A stretch of DNA of 64,000 nucleotides, taken from Hoylesella pleuritidis JCM 14110. GTDB lineage: Bacteria > Bacteroidota > Bacteroidia > Bacteroidales > Bacteroidaceae. Position numbers and translations under genes: made by a program. Location: the NCBI RefSeq assembly GCF_000613725.1, contig NZ_BAJN01000003.1, positions 62,001 through 126,000 on the forward strand, written 5' to 3'. The notes beneath the pieces were generated by a model that was not told the origin of the DNA, ran no database searches, and worked only from the letters and a program-made list of their open reading frames with translations. How positions within the stretch are numbered: the first letter of the stretch is position 1; the number at the start of each line of letters is the position of its first letter. Positions 1 to 11,300 of the stretch are shown here, one piece after another.

Positions 1-3000
1 AGATTCCACGTAAAAATTTTCTGAAACCAATTGTTTTCGCTCATCCAACAACTGTAAATCGATGAAATAAACACCCGTATCCGCGCTGGGATCAGCTATG
101 GCAATATCTGTCACAGTGGTGTTTTCACCAATTGTTAACGCCCGTTCTGCATACCACAAACGCTTACCCTGCTTGTCGAACATAGTTGCACAAACTGTAA
201 ATCCAGCTAAACTGTCAGCCCGAAGACTGATAATCTCTACCCGACGCGTAAGCGGATTCCATTGGATATGCAGCGGCTCGCAGGCTTTCTTAGCACCAAA
301 ATAGGCAGCAGTAGGTTCAAGATAGTAGTCGTAAGTTTGCCAAACCATTGTCGGCCAACACGGATGGCTCATCCAAATAAGCAATCCCTGTCGGTCTTTA
401 CTCGTCGATTCGAACATCGCCCGATACCCATTATAATTAATCCATTGTGCCAATGTCGTGAAATCGCGGGCATTTTTCGGCGTACCGAACCCTCTCTCAA
501 TGAGCGAATTGAATGATTCGCCGCGCTGAGCACCTCCCATCGTGTAGTCGTGTTGGCCCCAAACGGCATTCTGTGGCCATAATTGATCGGAGCGTAGAGT
601 ACGAACAAGCCCCTCGAAAGTCATCACCGCCGGCATACCTCGCTCTGTGTGGAGCTTCCCCGTTTGCTTTTCAAAATACTCTTTTGCCGCCAATGCGTTG
701 TAAGGACCGTGCCCGCTGACACCCTCGTCAGCCGAACTTGATATATAAAGAAGGTTAGGATGCAATGCAGCAACATCGGTTCGCAAAGCCTGGTCGAGGC
801 TTTCGGGAGGGTAACCCTCATTCCGTCCGCAATAGATCGCAATGCTCGGATGGCGACGAATACGATGAATCAGATCGCGTGCATTGGCAAGAAACATCCG
901 CTCATCAGCCGGATCGGGACCGTCAGAAGGATTGGCAAGCCAAAAATCTTGCCAAACCAAGATTCCATAACGGTCGCAAGCATCATAAAATTCATCGTCA
1001 CCAATCTGTCCCACCCAGTTCCGAATCATATTGAAATGCATCTCTTTGTGATAGCGAACGGCCGCATCATACTCCCGAGTACGATAATTGAGATTGCTTT
1101 CGCTGAACCCCCAGTTGCCACCCAAGGGCACAATACGACGGCCGTTGACATAGATTTTGAGTTGAGTTGCGGTATCTCGATAGGCTACTTCGCGCAGTCC
1201 GACTTTGAAATGCAGCGAATCGGAAATACCATCAGCCGTTTTCACTTCAAAACCGGCATCATATCGATAAGGCTGTCCGTAGCCGTTGGGCCACCAAAGA
1301 CGCATTCGCTGCCCACGTAACTGTGCAAATTCGTCAGGAGAAAACGTCACTTCCTGTCTCGAATGAGGTGCAACAGTCACATCTTTGGTAAAATGCAAAT
1401 GACCGATCCGGCCCGTAACGGTGGCCGAAACGGCATGATCTTCACTATTAGTGAGGCACACCGCGGGCGTCATCATGACCAAGGTGTCTGGTAAAGACAG
1501 GTGAGTGGTGACGAGCGGGTCGGCTAATTTCAGCGTGCCCGACGTCGACAGATAAACGTCATTCCATATTCCGATGTCGCGTCCACGTATAGTTGAGATC
1601 CAATCCCACCCTATCGTAGCATGAAAAGTTGGATTATCGGCCCCCAGAATACCGCCGTTGAAATCGGTATTCAGTGCATTTTTCTCCTTGACCGATCCCG
1701 GATGGGCATTGCAAATAATCCTGACGGCGAGTACGTTAATACCCGGCTGCAAAACATTTGTGATGTCTGTACAGCCCCGAATGAATGCTCCTTCAATACG
1801 ATCGATACGTTTTCCATTCAGGAAAACATCGGCTTTCCAGTTGATTCCGTCGAAGTTGAGCAGCACACGGCGCTCTTTCGACAGTGCGGGGAACCGAAAT
1901 TCGCGGCGATACCAGAAGTCGGTATTGAAATAAACATCGGATATTTGCAGCAGATTATCGGCATAATTAGGATTCGGGAGAGCGCCGATGTTCACGTAAG
2001 AAGTCTGCACCGTAGCCGGTACCGTGGCCTGAATCCAACCGCGCGTGTCGTAATTCAGTCGAGAAATCTGCTCGCCCGACGCTGCCACTTGCGATGAACG
2101 CTGTAGCCGCCAGTCACCTCCGTTGAGATAATATTTACCTCCCGACACCCCGGCTTCGGCTTTTGGGACAGCCGTCAAACCGCCACGTCCCATTACTTCC
2201 AACTCACTGAGCACGTAACACTTAGCCCCCGGCTCAGCCGCTTGCATCAAAACACGGACAAACCGACCGCTGCCCGAGCAGCGAACAATCTCTTTTTGTC
2301 CGCTACCTAACGAGAGTTGGGAAATCGTTCGCCACGTAACGGCATCATCGGACACCTGCACCTGTCCTTTGGCGGCTTTATGAATCCAGTGTAAAATCAC
2401 TTTATCGAAATCGGCTTTTACACCCAAATCCACATAAACCCACTGCTCGCCGGCATCCGCACTCATCCAAGCATCCTGGCGGGGATCGATCGTGAATGTC
2501 GGATGAGCATTGGCTTCGGTCACGGTCCAATGTGCGGCACCTTTCATTTTGAAGCAAACTTTGAGGTGAGAAAATGTCATCGGCTTGAGCGGCAACCGCA
2601 AATCGATGAGTCGCAAGGGCAGAAGTTCGGTATCAGTAGCCTTATTTGGATCAGAATGAACCTTATATCGTGCAGCTTTTCCGGGCAAGTCGTGACCACT
2701 GACACCACCTATCTTCGTCCAGTGCACACCGTCTTTCGAAGCTAAGCACGCAATTTCATAACCACTGTCAGCCTTTTTCTCATCATAAGCTACACGAGCC
2801 GTGAGCATGAGTTGTGTAGCCTTGAGTTGCGCATTATGCCAATCGTATTGCAAATAGGTATCGGCTCCCATCAAGATATTGCGTGTCCATTCGCCTCCGT
2901 CGATAGCCCACTCGCGCTCACGACGGGGCAATGAGCCGGCTGGTGTGCTGACTTCAAGAAACAACGGATCCGCCGTGGTGGTCACACCATCGGTAAGCCA

Positions 3001-3219
3001 TTGGGCCGTGAGATTGTAATCGTAAGATGAGGAACCATAAGCGGCCCGATGAAGAGCAATGTTTCGATAAGTGTGATCGGGCTTCATCACGGGCGAAAAA
3101 TCCTCTGTGGGGCGCCCCGGATAAATTCCTATGCCCCTCGTAAACTCGCTTTGCCGGGCCATTCCACACATTACCGTGCAAAAAATCGATGCCACCAATA
3201 ATCCCGTTCGCTTTCTCAT
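1..3219 (-). CDS. Glycoside hydrolase family 2 protein with discoidin-like domains (3' end beyond window)
   Basis: Large secreted exo-acting glycosidase of the GH2 superfamily, probably beta-mannosidase or exo-beta-glucosaminidase-like. The frame is open for all 1073 codons from the ATG at 3219 (MRKRTGLLVAS, a signal peptide) to the window edge, so the C-terminus is missing. Residues about 60-340 contain two jelly-roll/discoidin-like stretches (WVYVDLG, VQVSDDAVTWRTI typical of F5/8 type C). The GH2 sugar-binding fold starts near residue 375, and the TIM barrel carries GGNWGFSESN, MIRNWVGQ, WQDFWLANP and CGRNEGYPP; the Glu of that last motif (about residue 800) fits the general acid/base, and Glu in VMTFEGL (about 866) is a candidate nucleophile. 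It lies downstream of two glucosamine-phosphate genes, which favours an amino-sugar substrate, but this is inference. The stop codon lies outside the window. Confidence 0.85.
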   Translation of the reverse strand, partial: MRKRTGLLVASIFCTVMCGMARQSEFTRGIGIYPGRPTEDFSPVMKPDHTYRNIALHRAAYGSSSYDYNLTAQWLTDGVTTTADPLFLEVSTPAGSLPRREREWAIDGGEWTRNILMGADTYLQYDWHNAQLKATQLMLTARVAYDEKKADSGYEIACLASKDGVHWTKIGGVSGHDLPGKAARYKVHSDPNKATDTELLPLRLIDLRLPLKPMTFSHLKVCFKMKGAAHWTVTEANAHPTFTIDPRQDAWMSADAGEQWVYVDLGVKADFDKVILHWIHKAAKGQVQVSDDAVTWRTISQLSLGSGQKEIVRCSGSGRFVRVLMQAAEPGAKCYVLSELEVMGRGGLTAVPKAEAGVSGGKYYLNGGDWRLQRSSQVAASGEQISRLNYDTRGWIQATVPATVQTSYVNIGALPNPNYADNLLQISDVYFNTDFWYRREFRFPALSKERRVLLNFDGINWKADVFLNGKRIDRIEGAFIRGCTDITNVLQPGINVLAVRIICNAHPGSVKEKNALNTDFNGGILGADNPTFHATIGWDWISTIRGRDIGIWNDVYLSTSGTLKLADPLVTTHLSLPDTLVMMTPAVCLTNSEDHAVSATVTGRIGHLHFTKDVTVAPHSRQEVTFSPDEFAQLRGQRMRLWWPNGYGQPYRYDAGFEVKTADGISDSLHFKVGLREVAYRDTATQLKIYVNGRRIVPLGGNWGFSESNLNYRTREYDAAVRYHKEMHFNMIRNWVGQIGDDEFYDACDRYGILVWQDFWLANPSDGPDPADERMFLANARDLIHRIRRHPSIAIYCGRNEGYPPESLDQALRTDVAALHPNLLYISSSADEGVSGHGPYNALAAKEYFEKQTGKLHTERGMPAVMTFEGLVRTLRSDQLWPQNAVWGQHDYTMGGAQRGESFNSLIERGFGTPKNARDFTTLAQWINYNGYRAMFESTSKDRQGLLIWMSHPCWPTMVWQTYDYYLEPTAAYFGAKKACEPLHIQWNPLTRRVEIISLRADSLAGFTVCATMFDKQGKRLWYAERALTIGENTTVTDIAIADPSADTGVYFIDLQLLDERKQLVSENFYVES

Positions 3220-3372
3220 AGTTACTGAATTGATGAAAGAATGAAACAAAAAGGGAGTTAAGCAGCCCGCTGTTCATCGCTCTTCACGCAACAGATACCT
3301 TACAGCCGCAGCGTGAAAGAGGTGAAACGACAACTCCTTAACTCTCTGAATCAAGTTTGACCAACCGCCGGT

Positions 3373-5364
3373 TTAAAGCGGTTTATATTCTACGAAAGCC
3401 TCCATTGCCTCGTAACAAGCCAGTCCGAGATCGTCGTAAAGCTTGGCAGTACCGCGGTTTCGGTCCTCGGAACGCTGCCAGAAGAGACGCTCATCATTAC
3501 CCAAGAAAGGCGCACTCTCCATTTGGCTCTGATGCTTCAGAATCGAATTGCGTTTCGCGCGCAACTCTTCGGGACTCATCGGAACACACATTTCGATGTT
3601 TTCTATTTCCCATTCGGCCCACGCTCCGCGATACATCCAAATGCGACAATCTTTCAGCCACGCGGCATTGGCTTCTTTTTCTAAATCGATGGCAGCAAAA
3701 ACGGCGTCCGTGCATTTGCGATGTGTGCCGTGAGGATCGGCCAAATCGCCGGCCACATAAATCTGATGCGGTTTCACTTTGGCAATCAAATCACGCACGA
3801 TTTTGACATCTGCCTCGGTCATCGGAAGTTTTTCGATCTTTCCCGACTCATAAAACGGCAGATCAAGGAAATGTACATGGTCGAGCGGAATCTGATTGAA
3901 AGTGCACGCCGTACGCGCTTCGCCACGACGAATCAGCCCTTTGATCGTACGAATATCGGCCGAATCAATGTCGCCCTCTTTCTTTTCAGCAAGGTATTTC
4001 TTGATTTCCTTATATTTCTTTTTGATCACTTCGTCTTTGTTTTCATCGAAAATCTGATTGAAACCGTTGATGAAATGCATAAAACGCGTTACCTCTTCGT
4101 CTCCCACAGCAATATTACCCGAGGTCTCGTAAGCCACGTGCACGTCGTGACCTTGCTGTACCAATCGGCGCAATGTACCGCCCATTGAAATGACATCGTC
4201 ATCGGGATGTGGCGAAAAGACAATCACACGTTTAGGGAACGGTTTCGACCGCTCAGGTCGGTACGTGTCATCAGCCTTAGGTTTGCCACCCGGCCAGCCT
4301 GTGATGGTGTGTTGAAGATCATTGAAAATCTTGATATTGGCATTGTAAGCAGAGCCATACAAGGCCAGGAGTTCACTCAAACCGTTCTCGTTATAATCCT
4401 TATTAGTGAGCTTTAAGATAGGTTTACCAGTAAGCTGACACAACCAAACCAAGGCCGAACGCACCAGTTTATCCGTCCATTCGCACGAAGTTACGAGCCA
4501 CGGATGAATGATACGAGTGAGTTTAGATGCCGCCGCAAGATCGATCACTACGCGCACGTTGTTATGTGTCTGCAAGAATGAAGCCGGAATAGCATCAGTC
4601 AGCGGACCTTCCACAGCCTTTTGAATGATATCTGCTTTCTCATCGCCCCACGCGGTGAGGAAGATTTTGCGGGCGGAAAGAATCGTTTGCACGCCCATTG
4701 TGATAGAACACGGAGGTACGATTTCTTGTGTTCCAAAGCTCATTGTCATCTCCTGGCGCGACGTTGCATCGATCAACATCAATCGGGAAGATGAAGCAAT
4801 GCCCGAACCAGGCTCATTCGTCGCGATGTTTCCGATGCGACCAATACCCAGCAAGCAAACATCGATACCGCCGAATGTGGCGATACGCTGCTCGTAAAGC
4901 CTGCAATACTCCTGCACGGCATCCTGACTGATCGTGCCATCGGGCGAGAAAACGTTCTGTGCATCGATGTCTACGTGGGCGAGGAAACGGTCTTTGAGCT
5001 GATTGAGACTGCTGTTTTTACTGTCCGGATTCAGCGGAAAATACTCGTAAGCATTGAAAACCACAACATTCTTAAAGCTCAGTTTCTCTTCGCGATGCTT
5101 GCGGATGAGTTCCGCATAGACCGGTGTGAGCGAAAGCCCCGTACCCAGAGCCAGCACACAGTAGCGCCCCTCGCGTTGCTTGGACGTAATTTCCAGCTCG
5201 ATATTATCAGCTATCTCCTTCGCACCTTCTTCTATTGTGGGAAAAATATCGGTAGCAATCTTCTCACAACGAGTAATTTCCGAGCGCTCAACAGCAGTCC
5301 GGGGACGATAAAACTCCACCGGAACCTTGTTGAGAACAATTTGTGAACTCAAATTCAGTTTCAT
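3373..5364 (-). CDS. Fusion of degenerate NagB-like domain and PIG-L/LmbE deacetylase
   Basis: A 663-residue cytoplasmic protein. Residues about 20-290 are homologous to glucosamine-6-phosphate deaminase, and residues about 378-663 are a PIG-L/LmbE-type zinc deacetylase with HPDDD (386-390) and HGTH (545-548), the expected metal ligands. Family knowledge: PIG-L enzymes de-N-acetylate GlcNAc conjugates. The NagB part keeps the NEPGS loop (183-187), but the catalytic Asp72 of NagB falls on Tyr in FNAYEY (103-108) and Asp141/His143 fall on Ile and Asn in GIGRIGNIA (173-181). It is therefore probably not a deaminase; it may bind a sugar phosphate and guide or regulate the deacetylase. It lies 51 bp downstream of nagB in the same direction, so co-transcription is likely. 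Automatic annotation usually calls this family glucosamine-6-phosphate deaminase, which the missing residues do not support. Confidence 0.85.
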   Translation of the reverse strand: MKLNLSSQIVLNKVPVEFYRPRTAVERSEITRCEKIATDIFPTIEEGAKEIADNIELEITSKQREGRYCVLALGTGLSLTPVYAELIRKHREEKLSFKNVVVFNAYEYFPLNPDSKNSSLNQLKDRFLAHVDIDAQNVFSPDGTISQDAVQEYCRLYEQRIATFGGIDVCLLGIGRIGNIATNEPGSGIASSSRLMLIDATSRQEMTMSFGTQEIVPPCSITMGVQTILSARKIFLTAWGDEKADIIQKAVEGPLTDAIPASFLQTHNNVRVVIDLAAASKLTRIIHPWLVTSCEWTDKLVRSALVWLCQLTGKPILKLTNKDYNENGLSELLALYGSAYNANIKIFNDLQHTITGWPGGKPKADDTYRPERSKPFPKRVIVFSPHPDDDVISMGGTLRRLVQQGHDVHVAYETSGNIAVGDEEVTRFMHFINGFNQIFDENKDEVIKKKYKEIKKYLAEKKEGDIDSADIRTIKGLIRRGEARTACTFNQIPLDHVHFLDLPFYESGKIEKLPMTEADVKIVRDLIAKVKPHQIYVAGDLADPHGTHRKCTDAVFAAIDLEKEANAAWLKDCRIWMYRGAWAEWEIENIEMCVPMSPEELRAKRNSILKHQSQMESAPFLGNDERLFWQRSEDRNRGTAKLYDDLGLACYEAMEAFVEYKPL

Positions 5365-5415
5365 AATAATAAGCGTTTGTTTTTAGTCATTTGTAGGATT
5401 GTTCGAGCTCAGAGA

Positions 5416-6210
5416 TCAAAGTAGATTCCGACGCTCGATATCCTTAAAGTATTTATAGGTGCCCACTTTCAGCTCTTCTGTAGCTGCCTCATCGCAAACG
5501 ATGATACCGTGTTCGTGCAATTGCAGCGCACTAATGGTCCACAATTGCGTGATGCTTCCCTCCACAGCGGCCTGCAAAGCGCGGGCTTTATGATGCCCAT
5601 TAACCAAGATCAGCACCTCGCGTGCATCCATCACAGTGCCTACACCAACGGTCAATGCATGCTCGGGAACTTTCTCCGGATCGTTATCAAAGAAGCGGGA
5701 GTTGGCGATTCGCGTGTCGGTCGTAAGTGATTTCACACGCGTACGCGATCGCAACGAAGACCCCGGCTCATTGAAAGCGATGTGACCGTCGGGCCCGATA
5801 CCGCCAATGAAGAGATCGATTCCACCTGCCTTGTCAATCATCTGTTCGTAATGCCGACACTCTTCGACCAGATCTTGCGCATTTCCATTAAGTATATGGA
5901 TATTCTCTTTGGGACAATCGATATGGTCGAAAAGATTGCGCGCCATAAACGAATGATAGCTCTCGGGATGCGACTCGGGCAACCCCACATACTCATCCAT
6001 ATTGAATGTCATCACGTTTGCAAACGAGACACGGCCTTCCTGATAAGCTTTCACTAACTCGCGATACATCCCCTCGGGCGAAGAACCCGTCGGAAGCCCC
6101 AACACAAACGGCTTCTCGCGCGTGGGCTGAGCCGCATTAATACGTTCAACAACATAATTTGCGGCCCATTTAGACAACAAATCGTAATTGGATTCAATAA
6201 TTAACCTCAT
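5416..6210 (-). CDS. nagB: Glucosamine-6-phosphate deaminase
   Basis: Converts glucosamine-6-phosphate to fructose-6-phosphate and ammonia, the last dedicated step of amino-sugar catabolism. At 264 residues it is full length and colinear with Escherichia coli NagB: Asp72 (FNMDEYVGL), Asp141, His143 and Glu148 ([16 protein letters not shown]) are all present at those exact positions, as is the phosphate loop [10 protein letters not shown] near residue 38. Its own promoter is 70 bp upstream. It contrasts directly with the degenerate NagB domain of the next gene. Confidence 0.97.
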   Translation of the reverse strand: MRLIIESNYDLLSKWAANYVVERINAAQPTREKPFVLGLPTGSSPEGMYRELVKAYQEGRVSFANVMTFNMDEYVGLPESHPESYHSFMARNLFDHIDCPKENIHILNGNAQDLVEECRHYEQMIDKAGGIDLFIGGIGPDGHIAFNEPGSSLRSRTRVKSLTTDTRIANSRFFDNDPEKVPEHALTVGVGTVMDAREVLILVNGHHKARALQAAVEGSITQLWTISALQLHEHGIIVCDEAATEELKVGTYKYFKDIERRNLL

Positions 6211-6279
6211 TTTGTTTATGCTATAAAATATTCTGATAATCTGTCAACCGGCAATTTGATTTCGTGCCATTTAGTGACG

Positions 6280-6310
6280 CAAAGATACTATTTTTCCGAG
6301 AGAAAACAAA
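6280..6310 (-). promoter_or_regulatory. Bacteroidetes-type promoter of nagB
   Basis: On the minus strand TTTG (6310-6307), a 19-base spacer and TATCTTTG (6287-6280) match the Bacteroidetes -33/-7 consensus exactly. Predicted transcription start is near 6274, giving a leader of about 65 nt before the nagB ATG. Confidence 0.75.
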
Positions 6311-6438
6311 AGACGACGCACGCTTTTCCGACAAAATACCTAAAAATGGGGGGCATCTGCTCTTTTGCATAAATATAAATCATAATTTGCTTTACAGATG
6401 AACTACGCAAGGAAAATAAATAGGATATAAACAATAAG

Positions 6439-6548
6439 ATATCAGGCGATTTACGAAAAGCATCTAAGCGCTATGCCATTAACCGTTAATCGCACTGCGA
6501 TTAACTATTAAACACAAGGTGATTAACCTCTAATTGCAAGAGAACCTA
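6439..6548. repeat. Degenerate 22-bp tandem repeat array A (5 units)
   Basis: Five contiguous 22-bp units at 6439, 6461, 6483, 6505 and 6527. The 6483 unit has the clearest form: CCGTTAAT, then CGCACTGCG, then ATTAA, and is itself a near dyad. Neighbours keep TTAA at unit positions 4-7 and ATTAA at the unit end but diverge elsewhere. The first unit resembles the first unit of array F (TCAGRCGMTTTRCGAAARR core). It lies between nagB and susD. Apart from this array, the nagB promoter and the 6762 hairpin, I see nothing in 6311-6816. Confidence 0.7.
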
Positions 6549-6761
6549 TATATAACTGATTATCAATAACATACAGATAAAAGTGTCGCTCAAAGTTTTT
6601 CGAGAAAAGCCCCACCCGACCCATTCATCCGTAGAGATAAGGAATGTTATTTTATTTAATGTGATTGAGGCTTTTGTTTAAACCTAAATGATCTCTGTCC
6701 ATAGCCCCCATCCGCCTAATTTAGAGAACTCAGAAAAATTATCGACAATAAAATGAAGCGA

Positions 6762-6790
6762 GGTGCAACAGCCTTTGACAGCGTTGCACC
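6762..6790 (-). terminator. Hairpin downstream of susD
   Basis: Perfect 8-bp stem GGTGCAAC/GTTGCACC with a 13-nt loop, 26 bp past the susD stop. The T-run on the minus strand is short and interrupted, so termination is plausible but not certain. Confidence 0.5.
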
Positions 6791-6816
6791 CCGTTTTCGA
6801 TGAGAATTTCGATTCT

Positions 6817-8306
6817 TTATCGCACAACCGGAAGTGTCTTGTGCCAGTCCGTATTCTGCTGAACACCAAAACCGGCATTGATTTCTGACGACGGAATGGG
6901 ATAGACAAGATTGGAGATGTCATAACCCGTAGCGCGGAATTTTACTTCCGGTGCACCATAGGCTTCAACACTTGCCTTATCTCCCCAGCGACGAAGATCC
7001 CACAAACGGAATCCCTCTTGGAAGAGTTCGCGTGCCCGCTCGTCTTTCAAGAAACTGTAAAGCGCAGTAAGCGTTTGCGGCAGTTGCGCCGTAGAAGTTA
7101 TCGCGGTGTTACGCCGCGCAACGGTTAAGAGAGCCGATTGAGTATCGCTCAACTTACTAAGTTTAATGTTTGCTTCGGCCAGAATCAGGAACATCTCGGG
7201 CGCATTAACGAGATAATGGGTGGCATTGGCAGGATTTCCAGTTCTGAAAGCAGCAAACTTACCACCTCCGTAGACAGGAGCAGCATCGGTAGAAGTGCCA
7301 GCCAGGTCTGAACAGCCGTTCGCACGTCGGTCGAAGCATACATCTTACGAAGCTTCGGACTCGGACTGAAATTGTAAGTAGTCCACAGTGTTCCCGAGGA
7401 ATTCGACGACCAATTCTGCGTTTCGTTAATATCGAGATAGAACATCGATTCTGTATTCGATGCGCCTCCATTGTAGAGCGACTTATAATTGGCCTTAGTA
7501 TAAGTGAGCGCAGTAATTCCCGCTTTGTCAAGTGCCTGTTGTGCGTAAGTCTTGGCATTGCTCCAATCTTCCAAATAAAGGTAAGTGCGGGCCAAAAGCC
7601 CCGTCGTTGCGGCTATGCCGATATAGCATTTATCTTCGCGATCGCCATCGGCAGCCTTGAAAGCAGCCAAACTTTTCTTTAAGTCTGACACTATATGCGT
7701 GTAAGTTTCCCCTACCGTAGAGCGGCTAACTTTTGTTTTTGCAGGGATGGGCAGCTCGCTGATGACGAGCCCGAGCTGTGCAGAGAAGTCCTGTCCGTTG
7801 ACTTTCACCTGATGCGCAAATACGTTCACCATTACCAAGTTAGCATAAGCCCGCAACGCATAAGCCTCGGCCAAATATTGGTTCAGCACCACTTTGTTTT
7901 TTTCGTCAGCCTTAGGCAGCTGTGCATTGGCAGCTTGAATGATGCGCGCTGAGTTGTCAACAATCTGATAACCATACTCCCAAATATCGTCTAAATAAGA
8001 TTCTGTGTCGTCGATAGAATATCGATAAAGTTTACCCCAATGGCCGGTCTTCGTGTTCCAATAGCTTACATCGGTAGGAATATCGCCGATACTGATCGCG
8101 TAATTGCCTGCAAACCGATAGTGGAACAGGTTATTATAGACTCCGGTCAATGCCGACTTGATCAGTCCCGGAGTAGATAAAGCGTCGTCGGTAGGTACGC
8201 CCGCGTGCGAATTTGTATCCAAATAACTCTCTGTGCAACCGTTGAATCCCGTTGCGAGCACAGCTGTCGCAATACCTGCGAATAAATATCTTTTTATCTG
8301 TATCAT
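6817..8306 (-). CDS. SusD/RagB-family nutrient-binding outer membrane lipoprotein (frameshifted)
   Basis: Surface lipoprotein that caps the SusC transporter and binds the imported glycan or peptide. The start chosen is MIQIKRYLFAG at 8306, giving a lipoprotein signal with Cys in GFNGC; the longer frame from 8345 overlaps susC and lacks a signal. The reading frame breaks near 7310: the N-terminal frame runs to DVRTAV and then leaves the family, while the other frame resumes as SDLAGTSTDAAPVYGGGKF and continues through MFLILAEANIKL to DERARELFQEGFRLWDLRRW, a hallmark SusD C-terminal motif. One extra base restores about 496 residues, the normal family length. It follows susC with a 19-bp gap, so the two form one operon. 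Confidence 0.88.
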
Positions 8307-8325
8307 TTTTTCGTTGTTTAAATGA

Positions 8326-11300
8326 TTAGAAACTAATCTGCACACCGCCTACGAATGTGGTTGATGCAGGATATTGCCAGGCAATAACTCCGCTGGCATA
8401 GGTCTCCGGATTATAGCCCACGAAATCGCCGGCCGTCCACGTATAAAGGTTATCTGCTGACAGATAAACGCGCACTTTCTCCATCATTGCCTTGCGAGTA
8501 AGCGCTTTCGGCAGCGTGTAACCGACCGAGATATTGCTCAATCGCAAGAAATTGCCGTTCATCAAGAAGCGAGACGAGTAGCTGGTAGCATTATTGGGAT
8601 CGCCTGTAATATATTGCGGATATTTCGCATTGGGATTATCAGCGGTCCACGAGTCTGTTGCCACGCGTTTCAGCGGTGTATATTCTGACATTCCCCAACC
8701 TGTAAACCGAGCACCGGTATCGAAGACTTTGGCTCCGAGTCGGTAATTGAAAGCGATCGAAGCATCGATACCTTTCCAGTTGACTGCAGTCCCGAAACCT
8801 CCAAACACCTTCGGATCGGGTGACCCCAGATAGCGACGGGCAGCAGCATTATAATCTGTCGTCACTTCGTCCCCCGACTCATTAAGATACCAAGTAGGCT
8901 TACCCGTGGCTCTATCTACACCCGCATATTCTTTCATATAGAAGGTTCGATAAGCATAGCCGGGCTTAATAATTGTGTAATCGCCCACAATCGGATCGCC
9001 GGTAGACAGTTTCAGTACGCGATTCCGATTCCAAGTGAGGTTGGCATAAGCCGTCCAATTGAATTCGTTCGTTCGCATAACAGTGGCGTTGAGAGCCGTC
9101 TCGATGCCCTGGTTGCGAATCGAGCCCAGGTTCTGGTAGGTGGTTTGCAAACCCGAAGTACGCGAGAGCGGAACTTCGAAGAGGGCGTCGGTAGTCTTCT
9201 CATCATAGTAATCGAAACTCAGTGTGAGGCGGTTCAACAGACCAAGATCAAAGCCTACGTCAAACTTTCGCGATACTTCCCACGTCAGGTTGGGATTTTC
9301 GAGATTCGTGGGACGTGTTCCTGGCAGACCGTGATAATTGAAACCGGCCGTATAAAGACCGCGCGACGCATACCAATCGATATCTTGATTGCCCACAGTT
9401 CCGTACGAAATGCGCAGTGTTCCGTTATTGATCACCTTATTGTCTTTCAGTTGCAGCCAGTCTTCATCAGTAAAACGCCACTTGCCTCCTACACTCCAAA
9501 AAGAGCCGAAACGATGCTTGGAACCGAATACCGAACTACCGTCGCGCCGGAAAGAAGCCGATAAATAATAACGGTCTGCATATGAGTAGTGCGCATCTCC
9601 GAAGTAAGACACTAAGCGAGCATCTTCCTTTTGGTGTTGAGAGTCGCCCCAGTGGCCCACCGTCGAGAGATCTCTGTTACCCGCACTGGCAAATGGGAAG
9701 TTGTCGCCCTGAATATAATCCACGAGATAACTCTTGCGTTGCAACTCCTGTCCCAGCATCAGGCTGATGTTGTGCAGCTGATTAAACGTGCGGTTCCAAC
9801 CTAAAATATTGTTCCACGTAACGGTGCTTCGCTGCGAAGTATATTGCTGTCCTAAACCATTATAATCGATACCTTGCGGATTATAAACGGCGCTCCAATA
9901 TTCGTATTGCCGCAGATTATAAACGTTGACACCAAGAGTGGTTTTATAATAGATACCCTTTCCGAAATCCATCTGCAAGAAAGGGCTCAGTGTTGTGGTG
10001 TAAGTCTCCATTTTGTTAATATCTCCCAGCCCCTTATCGTTTATCGCCAGCGGATTGTATCTATTTATATTCGCATAGTTTCCATTCTTACCATAGAATG
10101 GATAAAATGGCTGCATCAGCGTGATTGCTGCGGCAATCGGATTGCTCAAAGAGCCACTTGTGGACTCAGAAGCCCCATTTTTGATGGCGTAAGCGTATGA
10201 AATATTGGCGCCGAAAGTGAATATTTTGAACTTGCTATTGAGATTGGCGCGCCCCGAATAACGCTTGAAGTCGGAACCGATAACGACTCCTTCACTGCTC
10301 ATATAGCCGCCGCTGACATAATAACCCGTGTTACCTGTCTGTCCGCTCACACTCAGATTATAGTCCTGATAGTATCCCTTGCGGGTTACGGCATCGAACC
10401 AATTATAGTTAGAAACGCTTTTCAAGCCATTTTCTTTGAGCAATTCTTGATAATATTCCTGCTGAGTCTTATCCTTATAGCGGGCAGCCCGACCTGCGGC
10501 ATACAGCTGCAAGGTCTGCTCGGCATCAGCAAACTCCATATTGTTATTGGCCACTGTCACAAAACCTTGTTTGACATCGAGATTCACGTTAAACTTACCC
10601 TGACTGCCACTCTTGGTCTTGATTACAATCACACCGTTGCCTGCACGCGACCCATAGATAGCCGTTGCAGCAGCATCTTTCAACACCGTAACGCTCTCGA
10701 TATCGTTCGGATTAATCGAAGCCATTGGATCCAAAGCATTATTCGTATTCTTATTCAGCGCATCTTGATCCGAATTGACTGGCACCCCGTCGATAACATA
10801 AAGCGGCTGCGTACCTGAATTAAGCGAGCCTCGCCCCCGAACGTAGACCGAGCCCCACGTTCCGGGCGCACCCGAAGAGTTGTTCATCTGCACACCCGTC
10901 ACCGCGCCTTCGAGCGATTTAACGAAATTGGCATCGCTCTTCTTCTCGATCTTGTCGCCGTTGAGCAGCGAAGCGGCCCCCGTAAACGATGCTTTGCGCT
11001 GAACACCATAGCCCGTCACTACCACTTCGTCAATCTCTTTCGACTCACTTTGAAGCGAAACTATCATCCCATCGACTGCCGTCAGCACCATACTCTTCAT
11101 TCCCACATACTGAATCGTGACCCTTGTCTTTCCTGTCGGCAAGGTAATTGTAAACCGTCCGTCTGCATCAGTCACCGTTCCGGTGGTTGTTCCCGTTACG
11201 AGAACAGATGCTCCGACCACAGGTTCATTATCTTCGGCAGACAGAACTGTGCCCGCCACTTTACTTTGAGCCAATACTTGCCCTGTAAATAAGAGCAAAC

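Noticed and set aside
760..2097. Plus-strand open frames of 158-186 codons at the left end
   Set aside because: They are antisense shadows of the GH2 gene, whose minus-strand frame carries all the family motifs.
3373..5364. Annotating the fusion as a second glucosamine-6-phosphate deaminase
   Set aside because: The catalytic Asp and His positions are Tyr, Ile and Asn.
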